Positions 7,704-14,851 of a DNA stretch of 27,874 bases are shown here, one piece after another. The position numbers were made by a program, and so were the translations under genes. Numbering within the stretch: the stretch's first letter is position 1; the number at the start of each line of letters is the position of its first letter. This stretch comes from Actinobacteria bacterium UBA7398. Lineage in GTDB: Bacteria > Actinomycetota > Actinomycetes > Nanopelagicales > Nanopelagicaceae. Under the pieces are notes generated by a model, which was given only the letters and a program-made list of their open reading frames with translations, was not told the origin of the DNA and did not search any database. Location: NCBI GenBank assembly GCA_002470135.1, contig DKNC01000008.1, positions 280 to 28,153 of the forward strand, given 5' to 3'.

Positions 7704-8594
7704 ATGGCTGAAAATATCACCGGTACCTCGCGGGTAAAACGCGGCATGGCAGAGATGCTTAAGGGTGGCGTGATTATGGATGTCGTTAACGCTGATCAAG
7801 CCAAGATTGCCGAAGATGCCGGCGCAGTCGCGGTGATGGCGCTTGAACGAGTTCCGGCAGATATCCGTGCCCAAGGTGGCGTATCTCGAATGTCAGATCC
7901 CGACATGATTGATGCAATTCAGGCGAGAGTTTCAATTCCGGTAATGGCAAAAGCGCGAATCGGTCATTTTGTTGAAGCCCAAATTTTGCAAAGCATCGGA
8001 GTCGATTATATAGATGAGTCTGAAGTTTTAACGCCGGCTGATTACGCAAACCATATTGATAAATGGAATTTTACGGTTCCATTCGTTTGCGGTGCAACAA
8101 ATCTCGGGGAAGCGCTGCGTCGCATCAACGAAGGTGCTGCAATGATTCGTTCTAAAGGCGAAGCTGGTACTGGCGATGTTTCTAATGCCACAACTCATAT
8201 GCGCGCGATCTCTGGTGAGATTCGCCGTCTTTCATCGCTACGCGAAGATGAACTTTATGTTGCAGCTAAAGAGATGCAAGCCCCTTATGAATTAGTTAAA
8301 GAGATTGCTGCTACTGGGAAACTGCCGGTAGTTCTTTTCACCGCTGGTGGCATTGCAACTCCTGCGGATGCAGCAATGATGATGCAATTAGGTGCTGATG
8401 GTGTCTTTGTTGGATCTGGGATATTCAAATCTGGTAACCCAGAGCAACGAGCCGCGGCTATTGTAAAAGCGGTTACTTTCTTTGATGATCCAAAAGTTGT
8501 TGGCAAAGTTTCGCGCGGTTTAGGTGAAGCGATGGTGGGAATAAATGTTGCGGATATCCCAGTGCCACACCGATTAGCGGAGCGGGGCTGGTAA
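7704..8594 (+). CDS. pdxS: Pyridoxal 5'-phosphate synthase, synthase subunit PdxS
   Basis: Builds PLP from ribose 5-phosphate, glyceraldehyde 3-phosphate and ammonia in the DXP-independent pathway. At 296 residues it is the normal length of this (beta/alpha)8 barrel. Visible active-site features include D26 in GGVIMDV, K83 in the VMAKARIGH strand (equivalent to the lysine that binds the sugar phosphate), and K151 in MIRSKGEAGTG, the second swinging lysine. The phosphate loop GVFVGSGIFKSGNP is also clear. It lies three bases upstream of pdxT, its glutaminase partner, which feeds ammonia through the barrel. A purine-rich stretch before the ATG serves as ribosome binding site. Confidence 0.98.
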   Translation: MAENITGTSRVKRGMAEMLKGGVIMDVVNADQAKIAEDAGAVAVMALERVPADIRAQGGVSRMSDPDMIDAIQARVSIPVMAKARIGHFVEAQILQSIGVDYIDESEVLTPADYANHIDKWNFTVPFVCGATNLGEALRRINEGAAMIRSKGEAGTGDVSNATTHMRAISGEIRRLSSLREDELYVAAKEMQAPYELVKEIAATGKLPVVLFTAGGIATPADAAMMMQLGADGVFVGSGIFKSGNPEQRAAAIVKAVTFFDDPKVVGKVSRGLGEAMVGINVADIPVPHRLAERGW

Positions 8595-8597
8595 TAA

Positions 8598-9188
8598 ATG
8601 AAAATTGGAGTTCTGGCGCTCCAAGGTGATGTTAGGGAACATGCGCGATCGTTAAGCGATTGCGGAGTTTCGGCTTCCCTGGTACGACGAGCATCAGAGT
8701 TAGAGCGAGTAGATGCGTTAGTGATTCCAGGCGGTGAATCCACAACAATTGCAAAATTAGCTCGGACATTTGGCCTCTTTGACGACATAAGCGCTCGAAT
8801 AAAAAACGGAATGCCTACCTACGGTTCCTGCGCCGGAATGATTTTGCTCGCGAATCAAGTTCTTGATGCAATTGTGGGACAAGAAACTTTTGGTGGGCTT
8901 GATGTAACGGTTCGACGAAATGCTTTTGGTCGGCAAGTAGATTCGTTTGAAAGCGATTTAACTTTCGATGGCATATCCGAAATACCGGTACGTGCAGTCT
9001 TCATCAGAGCGCCTTGGGTGGAAAATGTCGGCATCGGTGTAACGGTATTAGCGCAAGTGCAGGGTCATCCAGTAGCGGTACGGCAAGGCTCAATTTTTGC
9101 AACATCATTTCACCCAGAGCTAACTGGCGATAATAGAATTCATAAATACTTTGTTGATAGCGTTTGTCAGCAAGCGATTGTGCAATAG
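8598..9188 (+). CDS. pdxT: Pyridoxal 5'-phosphate synthase, glutaminase subunit PdxT
   Basis: A class I-type glutamine amidotransferase that releases ammonia for PdxS. The 196-residue protein carries the GGEST loop (45-49), the nucleophile C78 in YGSCAGM, and the His/Glu pair H172 and E174 in SFHPE, giving a full catalytic triad. It starts three bases after pdxS, so the two subunits are co-translated, and it is followed nine bases later by yebC, which has its own strong Shine-Dalgarno. The pdxS-pdxT-yebC order recurs across Actinobacteria. Confidence 0.97.
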   Translation: MKIGVLALQGDVREHARSLSDCGVSASLVRRASELERVDALVIPGGESTTIAKLARTFGLFDDISARIKNGMPTYGSCAGMILLANQVLDAIVGQETFGGLDVTVRRNAFGRQVDSFESDLTFDGISEIPVRAVFIRAPWVENVGIGVTVLAQVQGHPVAVRQGSIFATSFHPELTGDNRIHKYFVDSVCQQAIVQ

Positions 9189-9197
9189 GAGAAAATT

Positions 9198-9959
9198 ATG
9201 TCGGGTCATTCCAAGTGGGCAACCACCAAACATAAGAAAGCAATCATAGATTCTAGACGTGCTAAGAATTTTGCAAAATTAATTAAAGGAATTGAAGTTG
9301 CGGCTCGCACTGGCGGCCCTGATGTAGTAGGCAACCCAACGCTTTTCGATGCAATTGCTAAAGCTAAGAAGAGTTCGATGCCATCAGATAATATTGAGCG
9401 CGCCGTTAAACGTGGCGCAGGTTTAGAGGCCGGTGCTGCAACCTGGGAAACTATTATGTATGAGGGTTACGGGCCAAATGGTGTTGCGCTGCTTATTGAA
9501 TGTTTATCAGATAACCGGAACCGCGCGGCCTCAGAAGTGCGCGTAGCCGTTACCCGAAATGGCGGCAATATGGCAGATCCTGGTTCAGTTTCATATATGT
9601 TTAATCGTAAAGGCGTAGTAATAGTTAATAAAACTCAAGGAACCAAAAGTTTCAATGAAGACGCTATTCTGGAATTTGTTTTAGAAGCCGGCGTTGAAGA
9701 GGTTAATGATCTTGGCGAATCATTCGAAGTGGTCTGCGACCCTAGTGATTTAATTTCGGTGCGTACCGCCTTGCAAAATAACGAGGTCGAATACGAATCA
9801 GCTGAATCTTCATTTTTACCAACCCTGTCAATTCCATTGGACGCTGAAGCAGCTAAGAAAGTTTTTGTATTGATTGAAGCAATTGAAGACCTCGATGATG
9901 TGCAGAATGTTTACGGAAATTTTGATGTATCCGATGAAGTAATGGCGAGCCTGGGCTAA
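9198..9959 (+). CDS. yebC: YebC/PmpR-family protein
   Basis: A 253-residue member of the YebC family, with the diagnostic start MSGHSKWATTKHKKAIIDSR, PSDNIERAVKRG near residue 75, YEGYGPNG at about 90-97 and SDNRNRAASEVR at about 109-120. Family members have been described as DNA-binding transcription regulators, and more recently some as ribosome-associated factors that help translate proline stretches; the sequence does not decide between them. AGGAG lies eight bases before the ATG. Its place between pdxT and ruvC is conserved in Actinobacteria. The gene symbol denotes the family rather than a proven function. Confidence 0.95.
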   Translation: MSGHSKWATTKHKKAIIDSRRAKNFAKLIKGIEVAARTGGPDVVGNPTLFDAIAKAKKSSMPSDNIERAVKRGAGLEAGAATWETIMYEGYGPNGVALLIECLSDNRNRAASEVRVAVTRNGGNMADPGSVSYMFNRKGVVIVNKTQGTKSFNEDAILEFVLEAGVEEVNDLGESFEVVCDPSDLISVRTALQNNEVEYESAESSFLPTLSIPLDAEAAKKVFVLIEAIEDLDDVQNVYGNFDVSDEVMASLG

Positions 9960-9977
9960 CGATTCACTACCGCCTAT

Positions 9978-9989
9978 TAGGCTCAATTC
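9978..9989 (+). promoter_or_regulatory. Predicted leaderless -10 element for ruvC
   Basis: TAGGCT at 9978-9983 lies six bases before the ruvC ATG at 9990. No LexA-type box (GAAC-N4-GTTC) is seen in the short gap, so SOS control is not supported here. Confidence 0.55.
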
Positions 9990-10538
9990 ATGCGAGTGTT
10001 AGGAGTTGACCCTGGTTTAACCAGATGCGGTATTGGAATAGTCGATGGCGACAATTATCAAAATTTGCAGATGGTTGGAGTAGGCGTAATCCGCACCGAT
10101 GTGACTGCACCGCTCGAAGCTAGGTTGCTCCAATTAGAGGTTGAACTTATAACTTGGATAAAAAAATATAAACCGGATGTGATCGCAGTAGAGCGAGTTT
10201 TTTCGCAATTGAATGTAAAAACGGCCATGGCAACTGGCCAAGCAGCCGGTGTAGCCCTTTTAATCGCTGCTAGAAATGGTATTCCAGTAGCGATGCATAC
10301 CCCTAGCGAAGTTAAAGCTGCAGTTTCTGGTTCTGGGCGGGCTGACAAGAAACAAGTTGCCGAGATGGTAAAAAAATTGCTGAAATTGAAAACAATTCCG
10401 CAACCCGTAGACAGTACAGATGCGTTGGCGCTAGCTATTTGCCATCATTGGCGGGGTAGGGGCAACGCCCTAGTTGCTTCGGCTCTTAAAAAAGAGAAAT
10501 CCCGAATTAGTTCATTACAGAAAGCAAAAGGTAAATGA
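9990..10538 (+). CDS. ruvC: Holliday junction resolvase RuvC
   Basis: Cuts Holliday junctions during recombination and fork repair, working with the RuvAB motor. At 182 residues it has the expected RNase H-like fold, with all four acidic metal ligands in place: D7 (GVDPGL), E68 (AVERVF), D141 and D144 (DSTDALA). The C-terminal tail is Lys/Ser-rich. The start is supported by a -10 box six bases upstream, which suggests a leaderless message heading the ruvCAB operon. The stop overlaps the ruvA start (ATGA). Confidence 0.98.
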   Translation: MRVLGVDPGLTRCGIGIVDGDNYQNLQMVGVGVIRTDVTAPLEARLLQLEVELITWIKKYKPDVIAVERVFSQLNVKTAMATGQAAGVALLIAARNGIPVAMHTPSEVKAAVSGSGRADKKQVAEMVKKLLKLKTIPQPVDSTDALALAICHHWRGRGNALVASALKKEKSRISSLQKAKGK

Positions 10539-11131
10539 TTTCATCGTTATCCGGGCGAGTAGTTGGAGTTTCGCTCAACCATGTGATTATTGAAGTTGGT
10601 GGCGTTGGCATGCAAGTTCAAGTTACGCCAATAACTGCAACACATTGCAAAATTGATAACCAACAATTCTTTTTTACTTCGCTACTAGTTCGTGAAGACT
10701 CGCTAACTCTCTACGGATTTCTAGATGCTCCGTCTCGTGATTTTTTTGAATTGCTTCAAACCGTTTCCGGTATTGGGCCACGGGTAGCGCTAGCAGCTTT
10801 AGCATCGTTTGCTCCGTTGGAGATGGGAAAAGCTATCTCTGATGGTAATTCAACAGCTCTTGAGAAAATTCCAGGAATCGGAAAGAAAGTGGCCCAGCGA
10901 TTAGTTCTAGAACTGCGGGAGAAAATGGCTAAACATTTAGTTGGGGTAGCTGGAACAGCTCGACCAATTTGGAGTGAACAATTAAATGGTGCGCTCACTG
11001 GACTTGGTTATTCAACCAAAGAAGCCGAACTTGCAATAGAGCGCGTCAGAAGTAATTTAGGGGAAGCAGCCAATCAATTCGATTTAAGTGAGCTTCTGAA
11101 ATTAGCACTTTCCCAATCTGGGAAGCGCTAG
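10535..11131 (+). CDS. ruvA: Holliday junction branch migration protein RuvA
   Basis: The junction-binding subunit that targets RuvB to four-way DNA. The 198-residue protein shows the N-terminal OB fold (MISSLSGRVVGV to about residue 65) and two helix-hairpin-helix motifs: LLQTVSGIGPRVALAAL (73-89) and LEKIPGIGKKVAQRLVLEL (108-126). After a linker comes the C-terminal RuvB-binding three-helix domain (about 146-195, GLGYSTKEAELAI). It overlaps ruvC by four bases (ATGA) and is followed eleven bases later by ruvB. Confidence 0.98.
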   Translation: MISSLSGRVVGVSLNHVIIEVGGVGMQVQVTPITATHCKIDNQQFFFTSLLVREDSLTLYGFLDAPSRDFFELLQTVSGIGPRVALAALASFAPLEMGKAISDGNSTALEKIPGIGKKVAQRLVLELREKMAKHLVGVAGTARPIWSEQLNGALTGLGYSTKEAELAIERVRSNLGEAANQFDLSELLKLALSQSGKR

Positions 11132-11142
11132 GCGTTGGAATT

Positions 11143-12192
11143 ATGACTGAATCAGAATTTTCGATGAAACCGGAAGCTGAAAGCGAAGATTTATCGCTGG
11201 AACAAACGTTACGGCCGACTACGCTCTCTGATTTTGTTGGACAGCAACGCGTTAAAGATCAGATTGATTTGTTACTTCGGGCGGCTCGCGAACGTAAAAC
11301 CCCGGCAGATCACATTTTATTATCCGGACCGCCTGGTTTAGGAAAAACAACGTTAGCCATGATCGTCGCGAGCGAAATGAACGCACCAATTCGTATAACT
11401 AGTGGACCCGCGATTCAACATGCTGGCGACTTAGCCTCGATACTCTCATCGCTAGTTGAAGGTGAAATTCTTTTTCTTGATGAAATCCATCGAATGGCGC
11501 GACCTGCAGAAGAGATGCTTTATATGGCGATGGAAGATTTTCGCGTCGATGTCATTGTTGGGAAAGGCCCAGGTGCAACTGCAATTCCACTAAGGCTTCC
11601 GCACTTCACATTAGTTGGCGCTACAACTAGAGCAGGGTTATTGCCGGCACCACTGCGCGATCGATTCGGATTTACTGCACATTTGGATTTCTATGATGAT
11701 GCTGATTTAACCAACATAGTTAAACGCAGCGCTGATTTATTAACGCTACAAATAGCAGAGAGCGCAATCTCGGAAATCGGAAAACGTTCTAGAGGAACGC
11801 CGCGAATTGCGAATCGATTACTCCGGCGAGTCCGAGATTTTGCACAAGTACATGGCGACGGTGCGGTAAATCTTGCGGATACAAATGCTGCTTTAACGAT
11901 CTATGAAGTTGATCATATTGGGCTAGATCGACTGGATAAAGCGGTAATTACTGCGCTGGTGGAACGATTTAATGGCGGACCAGTTGGGCTATCTACATTG
12001 GCGATGGCAGTAGGCGAAGAAACTGAAACCATTGAGAGCGTTGCAGAGCCATTTTTAGTACGAGCCGGATTTATTGCGCGCTCCCCAAGAGGGCGAATCG
12101 CAACGAGCGCAGCTTGGAAACATTTAGGCAAAGTTCCGCCACCGGTATCGGGAAATGTGAGCATTTTCGACACACCAGCCGAAGATGCCTAG
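11143..12192 (+). CDS. ruvB: Holliday junction helicase motor RuvB
   Basis: The AAA+ ATPase that drives branch migration with RuvA. In 349 residues it has Walker A GPPGLGKT (62-69), Walker B with DEIH (113-116), sensor 1 GATTR (159-163), the arginine-finger region PLRDRF (170-175) and the C-terminal winged helix containing GGPVGLSTLA and SPRGRIAT. The DFVGQ segment (30-34) matches the usual N-terminal adenine-binding region. Glutamate codons are 20 GAA to 4 GAG, the reverse of thrS. yajC, which follows ruvB in Mycobacterium and Streptomyces, is missing here; secD comes eleven bases later. Confidence 0.98.
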   Translation: MTESEFSMKPEAESEDLSLEQTLRPTTLSDFVGQQRVKDQIDLLLRAARERKTPADHILLSGPPGLGKTTLAMIVASEMNAPIRITSGPAIQHAGDLASILSSLVEGEILFLDEIHRMARPAEEMLYMAMEDFRVDVIVGKGPGATAIPLRLPHFTLVGATTRAGLLPAPLRDRFGFTAHLDFYDDADLTNIVKRSADLLTLQIAESAISEIGKRSRGTPRIANRLLRRVRDFAQVHGDGAVNLADTNAALTIYEVDHIGLDRLDKAVITALVERFNGGPVGLSTLAMAVGEETETIESVAEPFLVRAGFIARSPRGRIATSAAWKHLGKVPPPVSGNVSIFDTPAEDA

Positions 12193-12203
12193 ACTTGCGC
12201 CTC

Positions 12204-13736
12204 ATGTCATCAAATACTTCAGTTAAAACAACCGCCCGTCCGGGTCGAACCATTGCGATTTTGTTGGTTTCGATTATTGCCTTATTTGCGATTGCTTTTG
12301 TTCAAGGAGCGAGTGCGGTAAAACTCGGGTTAGATTTGCGCGGTGGCACCAGCGTTACGTTGCAGCCTCGAATTGCGGCGGGAGAGAGCGGCAAAGTTAC
12401 TAGCGAAGCAATTGATCAAGCAGTCTCAATTATTAGACAACGAGTTAACTCTTTAGGCGTAGCTGAAAGTGAAGTTTCATCACAAGGCAGCGGCGTTAAC
12501 CGTCAAATTGTAATTTCAGTTCCAGGCGATACTGGCCGTCGAGTAGTAGAACTTGTCGGGCAAACTGCAGAACTTAGATTCCGCCAAGTACTTGTAGAAG
12601 GTGCGGCGAACGCAACATCATTAACCGGCGATACCGCAACCACAACGCTGCCTGCTGGAGTTACTGCAGAAGCTGCCGCGAAATTTGCAACGCTAGATTG
12701 TTCGCTAGCAACATCGCGTCAAGCCGGCGGAGGCGATGATGCCAATGCTCAAATCGTGGCTTGCGATCGCGCGGGTGCAAGTAAGTATGTGCTTTCAAAC
12801 GCCGAAGTTGTTGGTCGCGATGTTTCCAAGGCGACGGCTGCGATTGACCAACAGGGCGCCGCAGGTTGGTATGTCTCACTTTCTTTTAATAATGATGGCA
12901 CGAAAAAATTTGGTGAGATCACAACTCGGGTAGTCTCGCTGCCAACCCCACAAAATCAAGTAGCGATTGTGTTGGATGGTCTGGTTGTCTCAGCACCTCG
13001 AATTAACGAAGCAATTGTTTCTGGAAACGCGCAAATTACTGGCAGCTTTAGCCAAGCAGAGGCGCAAGATTTAGCAAATGTTCTTAAATACGGTGCGTTG
13101 CCATTGGCTTTTGACCGTGGCGAAGTGCAACAAGTTTCACCAACCCTTGGGGCAGATCAATTACGAGCAGGTTTACTTGCCGGTTATCTAGGTCTATTCC
13201 TCGTTGTGGTTTATTCAATGCTCTACTACCGCGGCTTAGGTTTAGTCTCTGTTGGCTCACTCGGCGTAGCTGCGGCATTGGTCTATGTTCTCTTCTTATT
13301 ACTGGGCCATTGGATTGGTTTCACGCTAACCCTCGCTGGTATTGCAGGTGCAATTGTTTCGATTGGTATTACCGCCGACTCCTTTATTGTTTATTTTGAA
13401 CGGTTACGTGATGAAGTCCGGGAAGGTCGTTCGCTCCGCTCCGCCGTTGAAAGTGGCTGGTTAAGAGCGCGGCACACCATCATTGTGGCGGACTTAGTTT
13501 CATTGATTGCTGCGGTATTACTCTATTTCTTCGCAGTTGGTGGCGTACGTGGTTTCGCATTCACACTTGGATTAACTACTCTCGTTGATTTAGTGGTGGT
13601 TTTCTTCTTTACCAAACCATTGGTGACAATTATGGCTTCTCGCAAATTCTTTAATAGTGGATCAGCGATCAGCGGGTTCTCCCAAAAGAGCTTGGGAATA
13701 GCACCTAAAACTTCAACCGCAAAAGTAGGGGAGTAA
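12204..13736 (+). CDS. secD: Protein translocase subunit SecD
   Basis: With SecF it forms the proton-driven membrane motor that helps pull proteins through SecYEG. From the ATG at 12204 it has 510 residues. A first membrane helix (about 17-37) is followed by the D1 motif KLGLDLRGGTSVTL, then a large extracytoplasmic domain with the SIIRQRVNSLGVAE repeat. A C-terminal cluster of five helices follows, including GIAGAIVSIGITADSFIVYFERLRDE, the conserved D4 region. An in-frame ATG at 12114 would read through the end of ruvB and add 30 unlikely residues, so it is rejected. TAGACT at 12190-12195, overlapping the ruvB stop, is a possible -10 box eight bases upstream. Confidence 0.97.
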   Translation: MSSNTSVKTTARPGRTIAILLVSIIALFAIAFVQGASAVKLGLDLRGGTSVTLQPRIAAGESGKVTSEAIDQAVSIIRQRVNSLGVAESEVSSQGSGVNRQIVISVPGDTGRRVVELVGQTAELRFRQVLVEGAANATSLTGDTATTTLPAGVTAEAAAKFATLDCSLATSRQAGGGDDANAQIVACDRAGASKYVLSNAEVVGRDVSKATAAIDQQGAAGWYVSLSFNNDGTKKFGEITTRVVSLPTPQNQVAIVLDGLVVSAPRINEAIVSGNAQITGSFSQAEAQDLANVLKYGALPLAFDRGEVQQVSPTLGADQLRAGLLAGYLGLFLVVVYSMLYYRGLGLVSVGSLGVAAALVYVLFLLLGHWIGFTLTLAGIAGAIVSIGITADSFIVYFERLRDEVREGRSLRSAVESGWLRARHTIIVADLVSLIAAVLLYFFAVGGVRGFAFTLGLTTLVDLVVVFFFTKPLVTIMASRKFFNSGSAISGFSQKSLGIAPKTSTAKVGE

Positions 13737-13741
13737 TCGTT

Positions 13742-14836
13742 ATGGCATCACTTGCAGGCATTGGCGGACGACTTTACCGCGGCGAAAAGTCGATTGACTT
13801 TATTGGAAAGCGTAGACGTTGGTATGCAATCTCAGGAATTTTAATTATTGCTTCTTTATTTGCGCTAAGTGTGCAAGGTTTGAAATTAGGTATTGAATTT
13901 AAGGGTGGGTCCTCGTTCATGGTGACTCAACCTGGGGTTACTGTCGAAAACGCACGAGCAGCAGTCGCCTCGACTGGTTTAGCTTCTGAGGTAATAGTAC
14001 AAAAAATCGGTAGCAATAAAGTTCAAGTACAAACTGGCGCGCTAACTCCCCTTGAATCTAATGCGATTCAAGATGCACTCGCCGCTAAATTCGGTGTGAA
14101 AGTTGAATCAATCGACACTCAAAGTGTGGGTCCATCTTGGGGTAAAGAGATCACCCGGAAGGCGCTATATGGATTGATTGCATTCATAATTGTTGTAATG
14201 CTCTATCTAGCGCTGGCTTTCGAACCAAAGATGGCGATTGCCGCGATTGTTGCAGTTATCCATGACGTTTTTATTACGGTTGGAATTTACGCGCTCGTTG
14301 GTTTTGATGTAACGCCCGCAACTGTAATTGGGTTCTTAACAATTCTGGGATATTCACTTTACGACACCGTGGTGGTTTTCGATAAAGTACGGGAGAACAC
14401 TAAATCAGTAACGAGTTCCGGGAAAATGACATATTCGCAGGCGGCCAATCTCGCGGTTAATCAAACTTTAGTTCGTTCATTTAATACCTCACTCACAGCG
14501 TTAATCCCGGTCGGATCAATTCTTTTTGTTGGAGCTGGCCTACTCGGAGCCGGTACGTTGAAAGATTTGTCTTTAGCGCTATTTATTGGTCTGGCAACTG
14601 GAACTTATTCTTCAATCTTCATTGCAACACCATTTTTAGCGGCGCTGCGCGAGCGCGAACCAGCAATGCAAGCGCTTAGAAAACGAGTAGCAGCGCGCGG
14701 TGGGGCTAGCGCATCCTCAATTTCTCAAATTACAACAACTTCCAATTCGGATGAAAGATCTGTAACTGCCGCAAATGATGACCGACCAAGAGGTCCACGC
14801 AACCAACCAAAACGGAACCGCAAGCACCGCCGTTAA
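13742..14836 (+). CDS. secF: Protein translocase subunit SecF
   Basis: Partner of SecD in the export motor. The 364-residue protein has a first helix (about 28-46), the LKLGIEFKGGSSFMV motif, a small extracytoplasmic domain, and five C-terminal helices. These carry the conserved VAVIHDVFITVGIYALVGF, TVIGFLTILGYSLYDTVVVFDKVREN and NQTLVRSFNTSLTALIP blocks. The last 45 or so residues are Ser/Thr- then Arg/Lys/Asn/Pro-rich and end in a basic cluster, probably a cytoplasmic tail. AGGGGAG upstream of the ATG is a strong Shine-Dalgarno, and the gene starts five bases after secD. The apt gene that follows in Mycobacterium and Streptomyces is absent. Confidence 0.97.
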   Translation: MASLAGIGGRLYRGEKSIDFIGKRRRWYAISGILIIASLFALSVQGLKLGIEFKGGSSFMVTQPGVTVENARAAVASTGLASEVIVQKIGSNKVQVQTGALTPLESNAIQDALAAKFGVKVESIDTQSVGPSWGKEITRKALYGLIAFIIVVMLYLALAFEPKMAIAAIVAVIHDVFITVGIYALVGFDVTPATVIGFLTILGYSLYDTVVVFDKVRENTKSVTSSGKMTYSQAANLAVNQTLVRSFNTSLTALIPVGSILFVGAGLLGAGTLKDLSLALFIGLATGTYSSIFIATPFLAALREREPAMQALRKRVAARGGASASSISQITTTSNSDERSVTAANDDRPRGPRNQPKRNRKHRR

Positions 14837-14851
14837 CGTTAAGTTGCAATT
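14833..14851 (+). promoter_or_regulatory. Predicted leaderless promoter and palindrome upstream of rel
   Basis: TAAGTT at 14840-14845 lies six bases before the rel ATG at 14852. It overlaps a perfect 10-bp palindrome, TTAACGTTAA (14833-14842), which also covers the secF stop codon. The palindrome could be an operator or chance. Confidence 0.5.

Noticed and set aside
8285..8788. 167-residue minus-strand frame opposite pdxS/pdxT
   Set aside because: Lies antisense to two certain genes, has low-complexity Ser/Arg/Ala composition and no recognisable domain.
9960..9989. SOS (LexA) box before ruvC
   Set aside because: No GAAC-N4-GTTC or close variant in the gap; only a -10-like TAGGCT is present.
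12114..12203. Longer SecD start within ruvB
   Set aside because: The added 30 residues are unlike SecD and overlap conserved RuvB C-terminal codons; the ATG at 12204 gives a normal SecD start.
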